A model generated the notes under the pieces. The model saw only the letters and a list, made by a program, of their open reading frames with translations. It was not told where the DNA came from and made no database searches. Below, one piece after another: positions 9,934-20,895 of a stretch of 64,000 nucleotides of DNA. The stretch is from positions 40,717,660 to 40,781,659 of the forward strand of contig NC_023749.2 in assembly GCF_000499845.2 (NCBI RefSeq), in the 5' to 3' direction. The DNA comes from Phaseolus vulgaris. Lineage: Eukaryota; Streptophyta; Magnoliopsida; Fabales; Fabaceae. A program made the position numbers and the translations under genes. Positions within the stretch are counted from its first letter, which is position 1; the number at the start of each line of letters is the position of its first letter.

Positions 9934-10669
9934 TTGAGCTGATGACTTGTCTACAGCGAAAAGACTAAGGCCTCGCCCACGCAATCCACGTGGCACTCTG
10001 GTGACATGTCATTCTTGCTGACGTGACATTCCCCGAACAGTTGACGTTACATTCCCTGAGCAGTTGACATGACATCTTCTTAATGGCTGACGGGACATCC
10101 TCTGAATCGGGAAAAGTGACGCTTTGGGTCACGCTTAATCGCTCGCCACGTGGCCCATCACGCGATCACCATCCAGAGCCTCTTGCGCTCCCAGGGAGCG
10201 TATAATCCTTCGACACGTGGACTTATCGAACGGTCCTTATTTAATATCCTTTGGGCTTCCTTCGTAACGTTTAAGTTACCCCAGAGCCCGCGCTCGAAGT
10301 CACTGTTCCATTCACTCTCTTTCACACTTCACTGTTCATCTTCTTTCTCTGAACGCTCGAGGCTCTTTGCGATCTTCGTTCTTCCTGCACACTCTCCATC
10401 TCCAACCACTCCAATACTCAAAGGTATGATTTTTCCCCCCTCAATGACTCTTCTTCTTCACTGCCTTGCTTTATGTGTGAATGAACTGCCTGGGACTGTT
10501 TATCTTCTTGCCTTGTTGTACTGTTCTTGTGTTTCCCTGTTCCCCCATCGTTCTCCTCTTTCTCGCGTGGGTAGGGTTTGTCGAGGGTTTCTCTTTTTCC
10601 CCCTTTTTCTTCTTCAAACCCCCTTTCGCTGAACCCTTTCTTTTTCTTCGTTCTTGAGCTCTTGAGTCG
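9934..10669 (+). promoter_or_regulatory. TAT-0 aORF-B promoter and leader
   Basis: Three CACGTG boxes occur in 240 bases (9987-9992, 10147-10152, 10214-10219), then a TATA-like TTATTTAAT (10238-10246) about 430 bases before the ATG at 10670. The element CGTAACGTTTAAGTTACC follows (near 10263), then a pyrimidine-rich leader. The block GAAAAGTGACGCT...GGGTC...CACGTGGCCC recurs upstream of aORF-A (14230-14280), showing that the two genes have homologous promoters. Confidence 0.55.
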
Positions 10670-12945
10670 ATGGCAAAAACCAAGACTACTGCTACTCTTC
10701 CACCCCCAGGTCCAACTACAAAGCGGAATACCGCTGGGCCTCCGATGAACTTCTTGTGGAGTGCTCCACCTTAACCTCTGTCGAAGACGTTGAAGCCCAC
10801 AGGGGGGACCCCACACTCTACAACTTCAACGCGTTCCATAAGACCCACGACTCCCACATCTTCGTATGTCGTGTAAGGCCGGGGGAGCCCGTTTGCGTAG
10901 ACGAAAGGGCTACTGGGGAAGCCCTTTCTTCTTCATCTACCAAATGGTGTTTAAACGAGTGGGTCTGCGCCTTCCCTTTACTCCTTTCGAAAGGGAGATA
11001 CTCACTGAGATCAACACTGCCCCTGCCCAGCTTCACCCCAACAGCTGGGCGTTCGTAAGGGCCTTCCAAATTCTCTGCGGGTACCTGGGCATCCCCCCCT
11101 CAGTGGACGTCTTTCTTCAGTTCTTTGAGGTGAAGAAGCAGGGCAAGAGTCTCTGGATGAGCTTCTTCGGCGTTGCCGGTCGCATCATCCTCACCCTCTT
11201 CCAAAACTCATTGAAGGGGTGGAAGGGAAAGTTCTTCAAGGTGCGCGCCACTAAATTCGATCCCACTGCACTGGAGGGCTTTCCCCTGTACTGGTCGGAG
11301 AAGCCCATATCGACCAAGCCCAAGGCCTTGGATGAACTTGACTCCGCTGACAGGGAGGTATGCAAGGTCTTAGCTGGGCTCGGGGTGGTCTTCGACACCG
11401 CCAAGCTTATTGCCAACGAGTTCAAGGCCCACGGCCTTTCCACCTACTTCGGTAATTGCTTTTGATTACATCTGCTCGAACTTGCTTGCACTAACTTGGT
11501 CTTGTTTGAATATGCTTGGAGAACCGTTGAGGTTATGTGAACTTACTTGAATTGCTTGAACTTCAGTGGTTTGCCTGCATGTGCTTTCATTCTTTCTCAC
11601 CCGAGTTAATCTTTGCTTGGTTATTCTGACTGGTGCAGGCTCGATAATGGACTCTTCAAGGCGCCGCACACTTGCCAAGTCCTTAAAGCAAATAAAACCC
11701 GCCAAGGGAGGTGGGGGCTCCCTCGCCCTCAACGTGCCTCCCACTACTTCCCCCGGGCCGGTCACTTCCCTACCATCTCCACCATCCTCTCCCCAAACAT
11801 ACCAAACTCCTACCTCCCCTTCTCCCATTGATGCGGTCCCACTGGCCGCGACGTTAACATGTGCTCCAGCATCCCCAGATAAAGGGAAAAGGGTGCTGGA
11901 GATAACCTCTGATAGCAAAGACTCAGATGGCGGCTTGGTCTTCAAAAAGAGGAGGGCTACTAGGGTCCCTACCCTACCAACCGCGTCTCCAGGTGGCGTG
12001 GATTCCCTAAGGGACAGCCCTCCAAGTGCCACGTCGCCTCCACCTCAAACAGTCCAAGAAGAACGAGAGGAAGGGGCTGAGTCTGTTCCTCCGACACTAC
12101 CACTGCCTGTAGGAGCTGCAGCTTCAGGTTCAGCCCCTCCTGCGCCTGCTTCTGTTCCTTCTCCCTCTGAGATTCTGATCCCTCGCCCCATCTACAGGCA
12201 GTTGGCGCGGGGATTCACCGAGGGGATGTCGCCAGGGAACCCCAACAGGGGAGAAGGCATGCCCTTCTACATGGGGGCCTTCCTGGCGATAGCACTCGAC
12301 TGGCGCTCCCAGGCCCAGAGCATCGCAACGGGGAGGCAGGCCCTCCAAAGGCTGAAAAAGGAGGTGAGGGCACTGAAGGAGGAGAAACAGGCTTGGGGGC
12401 TTAGGGAGGAAGCTCACCAAGCTTCACTGGAGATGACCCAAGAGGCCAAAGAGGGGGCCGAAGCATATGCAAATGAGATCGAACAAGCGTATGCGGACCT
12501 GCTGGCCCACTTCACCTACCACCAAATCCAGAACATTGGCCTCCAAGAGGTGGTTCGTGCCTTCGAAGTGCAGCGGAAAGAAATTGAAGAGCTGTATGCT
12601 GCTCGGGGGCAGAAGCTGACCGAGGCTGAGGGTGTCCTGGCGGAAAAGGTCGAGGCCCTCGACCTTCTCCAAGCTGAGTGTAAGAGGCTCCACACTGAAG
12701 CCAACAAGCTCCAGGTGGGGAAGGAGTTCTTGGACAAGCAGTTGGCGTCCAAGGATTCCAGGATTAATGAGCTGGAGAGGGCAAACCAGGAGCTCACCAA
12801 CGAGATGGCGGGCGTGTTCGATGAAGGCTTCAAGGAGGCCCTGGCTCAAGCATCTTGCTAGAACCCAGGGATCAACGTCTCGAACTGCGATCCTACCAGC
12901 CACATCGTTGATGGAAAGGTGGTGCCTCTTGATCTGGACGATTGA
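10670..12945 (+). pseudogene. TAT-0 antisense gene aORF-B, two exons, frameshifted
   Basis: Exon 1 starts at the ATG at 10670 (MAKTKTTATL, as in TAT-3) and ends at 11451. One-base losses near 10711 and 10911 shift the frame. The core is clear (NSWAFVRAFQIL, FLQFFEVKKQGKSLWMSFFG, GFPLYWSEKP). The intron is 11452-11638 (GTAATT donor, TGGTGCAG acceptor, phase 1; 187 bases). Exon 2 starts GSIMDSSRRRTLAKSLKQ, has a Pro/Ser-rich part, a SUMO-interaction-like VLEITSDSKDSD followed by KKRRATRVP, and a coiled coil of about 200 residues. A TAG at 12859-12861 replaces a conserved Glu codon. The family's usual C-terminus follows and ends at 12945. Subtype beta, like TAT-2. It belongs to the TAT-0 element even though it reads on the other strand. 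Confidence 0.75.
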
Positions 12946-14323
12946 ACTGCAGGCCCTCAGCTTCCATTTTTACTTCTTGTCTTTTCCTTTGCTTTGGTGA
13001 TTTGTAAATATCTCAACATTCATAGACTTGACCCTTCTGTACATTTACGGGGAACGCAATCTATGCTTTACTTTCACTATTAATCTCCGCTTTATTGCTT
13101 GCTCATTCCTCAGAAACCGAATGCCATTGGATTGCTATCTCTGCTCTTAGAGCCTCACTTGGCCCTCGTATTTTTCTTGTCTTCGGCATCTCGCGCTTTC
13201 ACGCTTCTTCTTCTTCTTATTCTTCGAGTCTCCCCGACCCTCTGGGCTCATGAAAGCCTTCGATTGGCTTTCTACTTGCTTGTTTCGAGCCCTCAGGCAC
13301 TTACTGCCAAAGGCACAGCTGGTTCTTCCATCACTTCAAGATGGGAAAAAGGGGGAGGGGTCTCGTTTCTTCTCTGGCCTCGACGTCGCTCAAGGGCGAG
13401 GGGGGCTTATCTCATCTGTACTGAGTGTCCATGCTCGAGGAGAGACCTGCTCTGGGTGTCCTTAGCGTGTCTGAACACTTGGGACAAAGTCGCGCTTTGG
13501 TGCTCACGCCCATGGAGAGGCCTGTATAACAACGCTGTATCGTCCATGGAGTGTCTTAAACACCAAGGCAACTTGTCCCTTAACCCTTGGTGCTTGGCGC
13601 CCACGCCGGAGGAGAGGCCTATTACAGCAGCGCCGTATCGTCCTCAGGGTGTCTAACAACACCAAGCACTAGGCGGGCCTGAAGCCTCCCGTGGGGTCAC
13701 TCCCTCCATGGTCTTTCCTTTCCATGGGTATCGGGGAGTAACCCTGCTGATGACTTGCTTGGCTTCTGGCGATTTCGTCCCCTCCACAGTCTTTCCTACC
13801 CGTGGGTATCGGGGGGCGACGCCATCAGTGCCTTATACTGGCAACGCCATCCGCGTCTTATACTGGCGACGCCTCATCTTGGCGATGCCTCCTTCTAGCG
13901 ACGCCCTATCTTGGCGACGTCCTATCTTGGCGACGCCCTATCTTGGCGACGCCCTATTTTGGCGACGCCTGGTGCGGTCAATCTGTTGACTTTGGCCTTG
14001 ACATTGACTTTGACTTTGACTCTGGTCAACGCCCGGGGACGGGACATTTGCCTCAGCGAAAAGACTAAGGTCTCGCCCATTATTCATGTGGCATTTTCCA
14101 TACTGCTGATGGGACGTTCCCCTGCTCGATTTGATCTTGACATTTTCTGAGCTTTTGACATGATATTCTCTTCTTTGCCGGCACGTCGTACCCTCGTGGA
14201 CTCTGTCGATATGACACTCTCTGAACGAGAAAAAGTGACGCTAAGGGTCGTCCTCCAATCTCTTGACACGTGGCTCGATCGCGCGGTGCCCCTTTTCGTG
14301 TCCTTTGGCGCCTCAACTGTAAT
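12946..14323 (+). promoter_or_regulatory. TAT-0 spacer between the antisense genes: repeat blocks, LTR-end-like segment, aORF-A promoter
   Basis: No gene is supported. About 13420-13660 holds two copies of a block with GGAGAGGCCTGT...CGTATCGTCC...GTGTC. About 13700-13990 matches the LTR U3 end almost word for word (TCCCCTCCACAGTCTTTCC, GCGACGCCATCAGTGCCTTA, GGCGACGCC runs). At 14020-14050 the text CAACGCCCGGGGACGGGAC stops where the LTR would continue with GGTACA, and goes on as TTGCCTCAGCGAAAAGACTA, like the sequence just inside the polypurine tract (9945-9975). A G-box CACGTGG sits at 14267-14273. It reads as a decayed second copy of 'LTR end + promoter'. Confidence 0.6.
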
Positions 14324-15508
14324 TGTTCCGTCCGGTTGACCGGGACGTCTTCGTGCGCGACCTCAACCGTCAGCTAGGGACACCTTCCCACTGGTTGCCT
14401 GTGGATTCCTGCAAAAAAGAGAGGACAAAGAGGCGCCCTAGCGGCCGTGTGCACTCCGACGCTCAAGTCAGCCAGCAAGAAACACCAAAATCTGTCCACC
14501 TCCGTGTCTGAGCACCGCGTGTGGCACTCTGAAGGTGGTGAATTGACTGTGTATATGTGTGTGTGTGTTGTCTCCTTCAGGCAAAAATATTCTCCAGTCA
14601 CTTGTACGTAATCTTAAAGCACGGGCAAGCAACCAGAGAGTTTCTCGTAAATTTGCCAAAGGTTCCAACCCTTTTTCCAACATTCTCCGCGCTATTTAAA
14701 CTGCCCCAGCATTTAAAACGCCTTAAAGCGCTTTTAATCTCAAACGTAACGCACTCATTAAAGCGCTTAATTACGAAACGTAGCGCATTTAAGACGTTGA
14801 AACGCTCGGGAACCATAATAGTACCTGAATGCTCGAAAGGGAAACTGTATTGAATATCTTTAATTACCTGGCACCTGACTAGAGGGTGTTTCTATTCCGG
14901 CATGGTTGTCGTACACGTGGAGGGCCTCACGACGCCATGACCCCATCTGGGGCGCTTCGGCCCACCTGGGGACGTTTCTACGTGTGAGTCCTCCTGCTGG
15001 GAGTGCTACTGCGCTAGGGGTGGCTTTTTGGGTGCCAACTCATGCCCCAAGTATCTAGCCACTTACTCTGAGAGCGTATCTGCCTTCCTCTCGCACCCTG
15101 CACCCGGTTATCCTGGGCGTGACCTTCCTCTTGGGTCGTATCTGTCCCGAAGGCGTCTCTGGGGCGGCAGGGGTACTTCACGAGTCAAGCTGCCCTTCAC
15201 TAGTACTATCACTATGGCCTTGAAGCCACCTTTTCCTTCTCTTTATCACTTTCCCGAGATATCGGGTCCTGAGGCTTTCCCACAGCGTCGCTCCCTCCAT
15301 GGTCTTTCCTACCCATGGGTATCGGGGAACCATACCGTGATTGCCTTACTTTTACACTGTTTGATCTGGCTATGCCCTGGTTGGGCGACGCCTCCACCCA
15401 GGCGACGCCTTGCCTTGGCGTCTCTACACCTGGGCGACACCTTGAGTTGACTTTGACTTTCCAGTCGTTGACTTTGACTTAGTCAACGCTCTGATACGGG
15501 ACGGTACA
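14324..15508 (-). mobile_element. Solo TAT-type LTR (1185 bp, reverse orientation)
   Basis: On the + strand it starts TGTTCCGTCCGGTTGACC and ends GATACGGGACGGTACA, with no internal region. It is flanked by a perfect 5-bp duplication GTAAT (14319-14323 and 15509-15513). It belongs to the TAT-1/2/3 LTR subfamily, not to that of its host TAT-0. It lies between the promoter and the start codon of the TAT-0 aORF-A gene. Such solo LTRs arise by recombination between the two LTRs of a full element. Confidence 0.92.
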
Positions 15509-15699
15509 GTAATGTTTGGGTCTTTGAAATCCCGTACTTGCACTCATCGTTTCTGTGTTTTCGCATCTTCTTCGCACCGTTCCTCTTCCTTCCAAAGAGT
15601 TCTTCCTGCGTTCTTTTCTCGTTGACACTTCCCTTCTGCACTTCTACCGAATCTTTCTTCTTTGATCTTTTAGTTCCTTTACTTACAGCTTGTGCCAAC

Positions 15700-16684
15700 A
15701 TGTCTACCAATCCTCCTTCCCCTAGAGTAAACCCTAAGGATCTTTACGCGTGGGCTTCGCGCGAACTTCTCGACGAGTGTTCTAGCTTACTTTCCGTTAG
15801 GGCCCGGAGGGAACATGTGAGGGACCCGAGTACCTATGATCACCGTGCCTTCGCGAAGAGGCATGATGACGATATCGCCGTGCTTCCTTGCACCTTATGG
15901 GAGCCGGTGTGTGGGGACGAGCGGGCCAACAACGGGGTCCCTTTTTTCTACTTTTATCAGGTAGTCTTTAAGAGCGTCGGCGTGCGCCTGCCCTTCTCTA
16001 GGTTCGAGAGGGAACTGTTAACGGAAATCAATGCTGCCCCAGCCCAGCTGTACCTTAACAGCTGGGCTTTCGTCAAAGCCTTCGACATACTGTTTGGTTT
16101 CCTGGGGTGTGCACCCTCTGTGGACATCTTCCTTCACTTCTTCGAGGTGAAGAGGCAAAGAAACAACCTTTGGGTGACCCTCAGCAACGTTCCCGGCAGG
16201 GTCCTCTTAACCCCCTTCCAGCACTCCTTCACAGGGTGGAAGGGCAAGTTCTTTAAGGTTTGCTATTCCGACCTCGTGCCCTCCGCCCTTGATGGCTTTC
16301 CACTGTAATGGGTGAAAGAGACGAGAGCTCTGAAGTCCAAGCCTCTTAAGAGGTTGCCTTCGAACGACCAGGAAGCTTGTCGGATCTTGGCGGGGGCAGG
16401 GGGTTTTGACGCTGCCGCCCTGATAAGTCTGGAGTACAATGCTGAGGCCTTGGAGAAATACATATGTACTAGAGATTTCCTCATAACCTCCCATTCTTCG
16501 CCCTTGTTGGGTTCTTGCATGATTTATCTTACGCTGCCGAAGTTTGTGCTCGTCTTTCACCATGCTTGTCTCTCTTGGTGCAGGTTCGAAGATAGACCGG
16601 CAACAAAGGTCGTTGCTGGACCAGGCGTTGAGGTCCGAGGACGGGGCTTCATCATCATCCTGTTTAGACTCCGGAGGCCACTAA
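15700..16684 (+). pseudogene. TAT-0 antisense gene aORF-A, two exons, one nonsense codon
   Basis: Exon 1 starts at 15700 (MSTNPPSPRVNPKDLYAWAS) and ends at 16465. The core matches TAT-1 aORF-A (NSWAFVKAFDIL, FLHFFEVKRQ). A TAA at 16306-16308 replaces the Tyr codon of the conserved GFPLYW motif. The intron is 16466-16583 (GTACTAG donor, TTGGTGCAG acceptor, phase 1). Exon 2 is 16584-16684, again 101 bases, and ends with a serine-rich tail (GASSSSCLDSGGH). The upstream region is split by the solo LTR at 14324-15508. The exon structure matches the A genes of TAT-1 and TAT-3 exactly. Confidence 0.75.
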
Positions 16685-17873
16685 AGGGTGGCCTGATTTC
16701 GCTTTTCATACGAATATCGGGCGTGTACATGATTGCCCTTTGTCTAATTTGTAGTTATCACGAACTTTATCTGTAACCCTAACTCTTGATTTACACTTTG
16801 GTTTATGTCTAAGCACTGCCCATTTTATCTTTGCATGCTTGCGTCTACTTTTGCTTCCTCTGTCACGTTGCGTGCGTTACCTCCAACCCTCCCCTCCATT
16901 GTGTTTAGGAGGGCTTATTTCATCTGTACGGAGTGTCCACGCTCGAGGAGAGACCTGCTCTGGGTGTCCTTAGCGTGTCTAACACTTGGGACAAAGTCGC
17001 GCTTCGGTGCCCACGCCCATGGAGAGGCTTGTATAACAACGCCGTATCGTCCATGGAGTGTCTCAAACACCGAGGCGGCTTGTCCCTTATCTCTTTGGTG
17101 CTTGGTGCCCACGCCTGAGGAGAGGCCTGTTACAGCAGTGCCGTATCGTCCTTAGGGTGTCTAAAAACACCAAGGTGAAGTGTTCCCATCTGATACCGGG
17201 GCTAGTTATTCATACTTGAGGAGGGGGCGTCCCAAAGGAATCCCTTAACCCTTGCTCAAGGACTAAACTCCCGGATTTTACCTTATCGAACATCTGATAC
17301 CGGGGCTAGCTATTCATACCTGAGGAGGGGGCGTCCCGAAGGAATCCCTTAACCCCTGCCCAGGGACTAAGCTCCCGAATTGCACCTTGTGTTGAACATA
17401 CCTGTCATCTTGACTTCTAGGCGCACACACGTGTTCTTACTACTTGCTTTCGAATTCTGATGTCTGCTCCCTATTTGGCGATGCTTACGTTTGGTGACGC
17501 CTCACCTTGGCCACTCTTTATCTTGGCGATGTTCTACCTTGGCGACATCTCATTTTGGCGACGCCCCATCTTGGCGATGCCTCATATTGGCGACGCCTCA
17601 TCTTGGCGACGCCTCATCTTGGCGATGTCCCACCTTGGCGATATCTCATTTTAGCGACGCCCCTTCCTTGGCGACGTCTGACGCCGCCTTGGGTCTTTGT
17701 CTTTTATTTCTTTAACCTTTGGTCTTACACTTTGAGTGGGAGGAGAAAAAACTAAGACAAAGTTTTCTTGAACTTTTTTTTTTTTTTTTACTTGGGTGAC
17801 CTCATTAAAAACCCCCGAGAGGGAAAAAGAGTGTCCCCTTTACAACTTGTATTTTACTCTTAACCGTCATAAC
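16685..17873. repeat. TAT-0 spacer with block repeats, a 104-base tandem duplication and a GGCGACGCC array
   Basis: Non-coding stretch between aORF-A and the end of pol. Two CGTATCGTCC blocks occur at about 16930-17060 and 17100-17165. A 104-base unit starting CATCTGATACCGGGGCTAG is present twice in tandem (17187-17290 and 17291-about 17394). About 17476-17695 is an array of units of 13 to 17 bases built on CATCTTGGCGACGCCT. Near 17770-17790 there is a T run, and the conserved TTAAAAACCCCCGAGAGGG ahead of the pol stop (about 17806-17825) also occurs in the other TAT elements. Confidence 0.75.
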
Positions 17874-20171
17874 TTAACTGAAATAAAATTTCAAATTGGC
17901 CGCATTCCAGCTGCGTGGAATGGGACCTCCTTCCAAAGTCTCTAGATTAACCATTCCCCTTGGCTTTGGTGTCTCTGAAGGGTCCGATCGATTTGGGAGA
18001 TAACTTATTCTCTAGCTCATATGGGTGAGCCTTCCTCATGACTAAGTCACCAACCTGGAATTGCCGCGGCTTCACCTTGGAGCTATACTGTCGCTCCACT
18101 CTTCTCTTTACTGCCTCGGCCTTTATTCTTGCTTCCTCCCTGGCTTCGTCTAGTAAGTCTAGGTTCACTCGCCTTTCTTCATTGGACTCTTCAGCCACAA
18201 AATTCTGGTAACGTGGCGAGCTTTCGTGGATCTCAATTGGGATCATCGCGTCTGACCCATATACTAGACTGAAAGGCGTTTCCATGGTGGCGGATTGGGG
18301 TGTGGTGTGGTACGCCCATACAATCCTTGGCACTTCCTCTGCCCACGCCCCTTTAGCTTTCTCTAATCTTCTCTTCAGCCCTCTCAGCAAAACTCTATTC
18401 GCTGACTCTACTTGTCCATTCGTCTGAGGGTGTTCGACTGATGCAAACACTTGCTTGATGCCTACCTCTGCGCACAGGTTTCTCAGCTGTTGGCTTGCAA
18501 ACTGGGTGCCATTGTCGGACACCAGCCGCCTAGGCATACCGAAGCGACACACGATGTTCTTCCAAACAAAGTGTTGCACCTTGTGCGCAGTAATCTGGGC
18601 CACGGGCTCTGCCTCTATCCATTTGGTGAAGTATTCAATGGTGACGATCAAGTACTTCATCTGTCTTATCGCCAGTGGGAATGGGCTTAGGATGTCGATT
18701 CCCCACGTATGAAAGGGACATGGACTATATATGGATCTCAACTCCTCTGGTGGCGCCTTGTGCCAATCAGCGTGCCTTTGACACTGCTTGCAACGCTGGG
18801 CGTGCCGCACGCAATCCTCTTTCACTGTTGGCCAGTAGAAGCCATCACGTATCACTTTAGAAGCTAAAGACCTTCCTCCCACGTGGCTCCCGCAAATACC
18901 TTCGTGGAGTTCAGCCATTATCCTAGTGCACTCGTCGCCGCTTACGCATGTCAGGATCGGGTGTGTGAACCCGTGTCTGAACAATATCCCGTCTACCAGG
19001 GTATATCTTGTAGCGTTCCTCTTAATCTTCTTGCCTTCTTCTGGTTCCGCTGGGAGAATCCCATCCGCTAGGTACCGCCTGTATGGTGTCATCCAAGTGT
19101 CTCCCTCGGCCAAAGTATATATCTGTGTATGCTTTCCTTCCTCAGGTGCGTCCGCATATGTGCTGATGCGGGGTGCCTTCATCGTATCTTGAGTCAAAGA
19201 ACGATGACTCCTCGGTCTCCCTCTCGCTGTACAAATATGGAGGACGTCCACCCTATTATCTTCCACGAATTTTCACGGAGCTTTGAGCGTCTCTTGGATT
19301 ACTGTCCTCTGTCTGCCCCCCTTGCCTGAGCTAGTCAGCTTGGCAAGTAGGTCAACTCTGGCATTCTGCTCCCTTGGGATATGTACTAGCTCAAGAGCGC
19401 TAAATGCTCCTTTCAGCAGCTGGACATACCTCAGATACGCCGCCATTTGTGGGTGCTTAGCTTGAAATTCTCCCGAGACTTGCCCTGTGATCAGCTGTGA
19501 ATCACTCTTTACCAAGAGGTTCTGTGCGCCCATCTCCTTGGCCAGGAGCATCCCTGCGATCAATGCCTCATACTCAGCTTGGTTATTGCTCGCTTTAAAA
19601 GCGAAACGTAGAGCTTGCTCGATCAGCACACCATTAGGTCCCTCCAAGACTATTCCTGCTCCACTTCCTTGTTGATTGGAGGAGCCATCGACTGAGAGCA
19701 ACCACTGTGATCCTGACTCCACCTCTTGGTCGCCTCCGGGTGAGAGCTCAGCAACGAAATCCGCATATACCTGTCCTTTGATAGATCCTTTGGGCTCGTA
19801 CTGGATGTCAAACTCTGACAGCTCCACCGCCCAGCGAACCATCCTTCCAACAACATCAGGTTTCTGCAGCACGTTCTGGATGGGGAGGTTCGTCATCACC
19901 ACTACTGTAAAACCGTGAAAGTAGTGGCGGAGCCTCCTGGTCGAGAATACCACGGCCAATGCTGCCTTTTCCAGCGACTGATACCTCATCTATGGGCCTT
20001 GCAAGGCCTTACTCACAAAATAGATGGGCCTCTGTACTTGGTCCTGCTCCTGGACTAGCACAGAACTGATGGCCCGCTCTGTTACCACAAAGTATAGTCG
20101 GAGGGGCACTCCTGCCACTGGTTTGCAAAGCACGGGTGGTGTCGCCAAGTACTCTTTCAACTTGAGGAAAG
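17874..20171 (-). pseudogene. TAT-0 pol, 3' part: RNase H, archaeal-type RNase H and integrase
   Basis: Continuation of the RT frame from 49890, split off by CRM-1. From right to left: degenerate gypsy RNase H (LATPPVLCKPVAGVPLRLYF, IYFVSKALQG), a TAG stop near 19989, then an archaeal-type RNase H of the dual-RNase-H Tat elements (LLSVDGSSNQQGSG, NNQAEYEAL, VKSDSQL, ARVDLLAKL). The integrase has an HHCC finger (HEGICGSHVGG...CKQCQRH) and D, D and E in GIDIL, SDNGTQF and NGQVESANR. After the core, the C-terminal region (QVGDLVMRKAHPYELENKL) runs to a stop at 17947. Relatives extend to FYFS, equivalent to 17874 here. Compared with the others the catalytic residues are kept, so the copy died recently in this region. 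Confidence 0.88.
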
Positions 20172-20176
20172 CTGCT

Positions 20177-20870
20177 TGATGGAGATCAAGCTCAAGAGGA
20201 CATGGAGGCCAATCAACAAGATCAAGAAGACGTAGAGGCACAAATGAAGGACGCCCATGGAGGTCAAAGCCCACCTCAAAGGATTACAAGAAGCATGTTC
20301 AAAGCTTTAGGAGTTAGAGGACATTTATTTTCTCTTTTTGTAATTTCTTTAGTTGAAGGTGCTTAGAGGGAAACATTAGAAACCTCTTTTGTTATAGCAT
20401 CTTTTAGGCTTTAGTTAGGAGCTTTAGGAGGGGGGTGTATTAGTAGATAGGTGTAGGAGTAGAATAGGAGGTGCCAAAGTGAATGCTTTGCAAATAGGCG
20501 CCGGTTCTAGAATGTTTTAGGAGGGAATTTTGAAATTGTTTAGCTTGCATTTTCAGCACCTTAGGCTATAAATAGAGGTGCTCTCTTTGTAAAATTCAGA
20601 TTGGAATTAATCTAAGAAAACTCTACTCAAATTTTGAGTGAACTTTGGAGAGCTTTTGGAGCCTTCTTCTCTAGTCTTATCTTGATGGATCAATGGAGTC
20701 CTCAAGTGGCGGCATCACTCTTATCTAGGAGCATTCCACACTTCTAGTGGCGAGTTCATCCATCATCCTTCCATCCTCATGAGCATTCTCTTCTCCTTCC
20801 TTCCTTCTCTTTCAATTGTTTTTTGTTAGCTTGTGTTCTTGAGTTTTGGTTTGGTGTTCTTGCTGTTTTT
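20177..20870 (+). repeat. CRM-1 5' LTR, 3' end deleted
   Basis: Matches the 3' LTR (48936-49884) from its first base to the shared TTCTTGCTGTTTT at 20858-20870, then jumps to leader sequence just upstream of the gag ATG. About 256 bp of LTR, the primer site and most of the leader are missing. The leader has the same GCTGTTTTTG words, so recombination between short repeats is likely. The TATA box TATAAATAG is at 20567-20575. Differences from the 3' LTR cluster in the first 145 bases (about ten); I found only about one in the remaining 550. Confidence 0.88.
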
Positions 20871-20895
20871 GTGTGTTTGCTGTTTTTAATTACAA

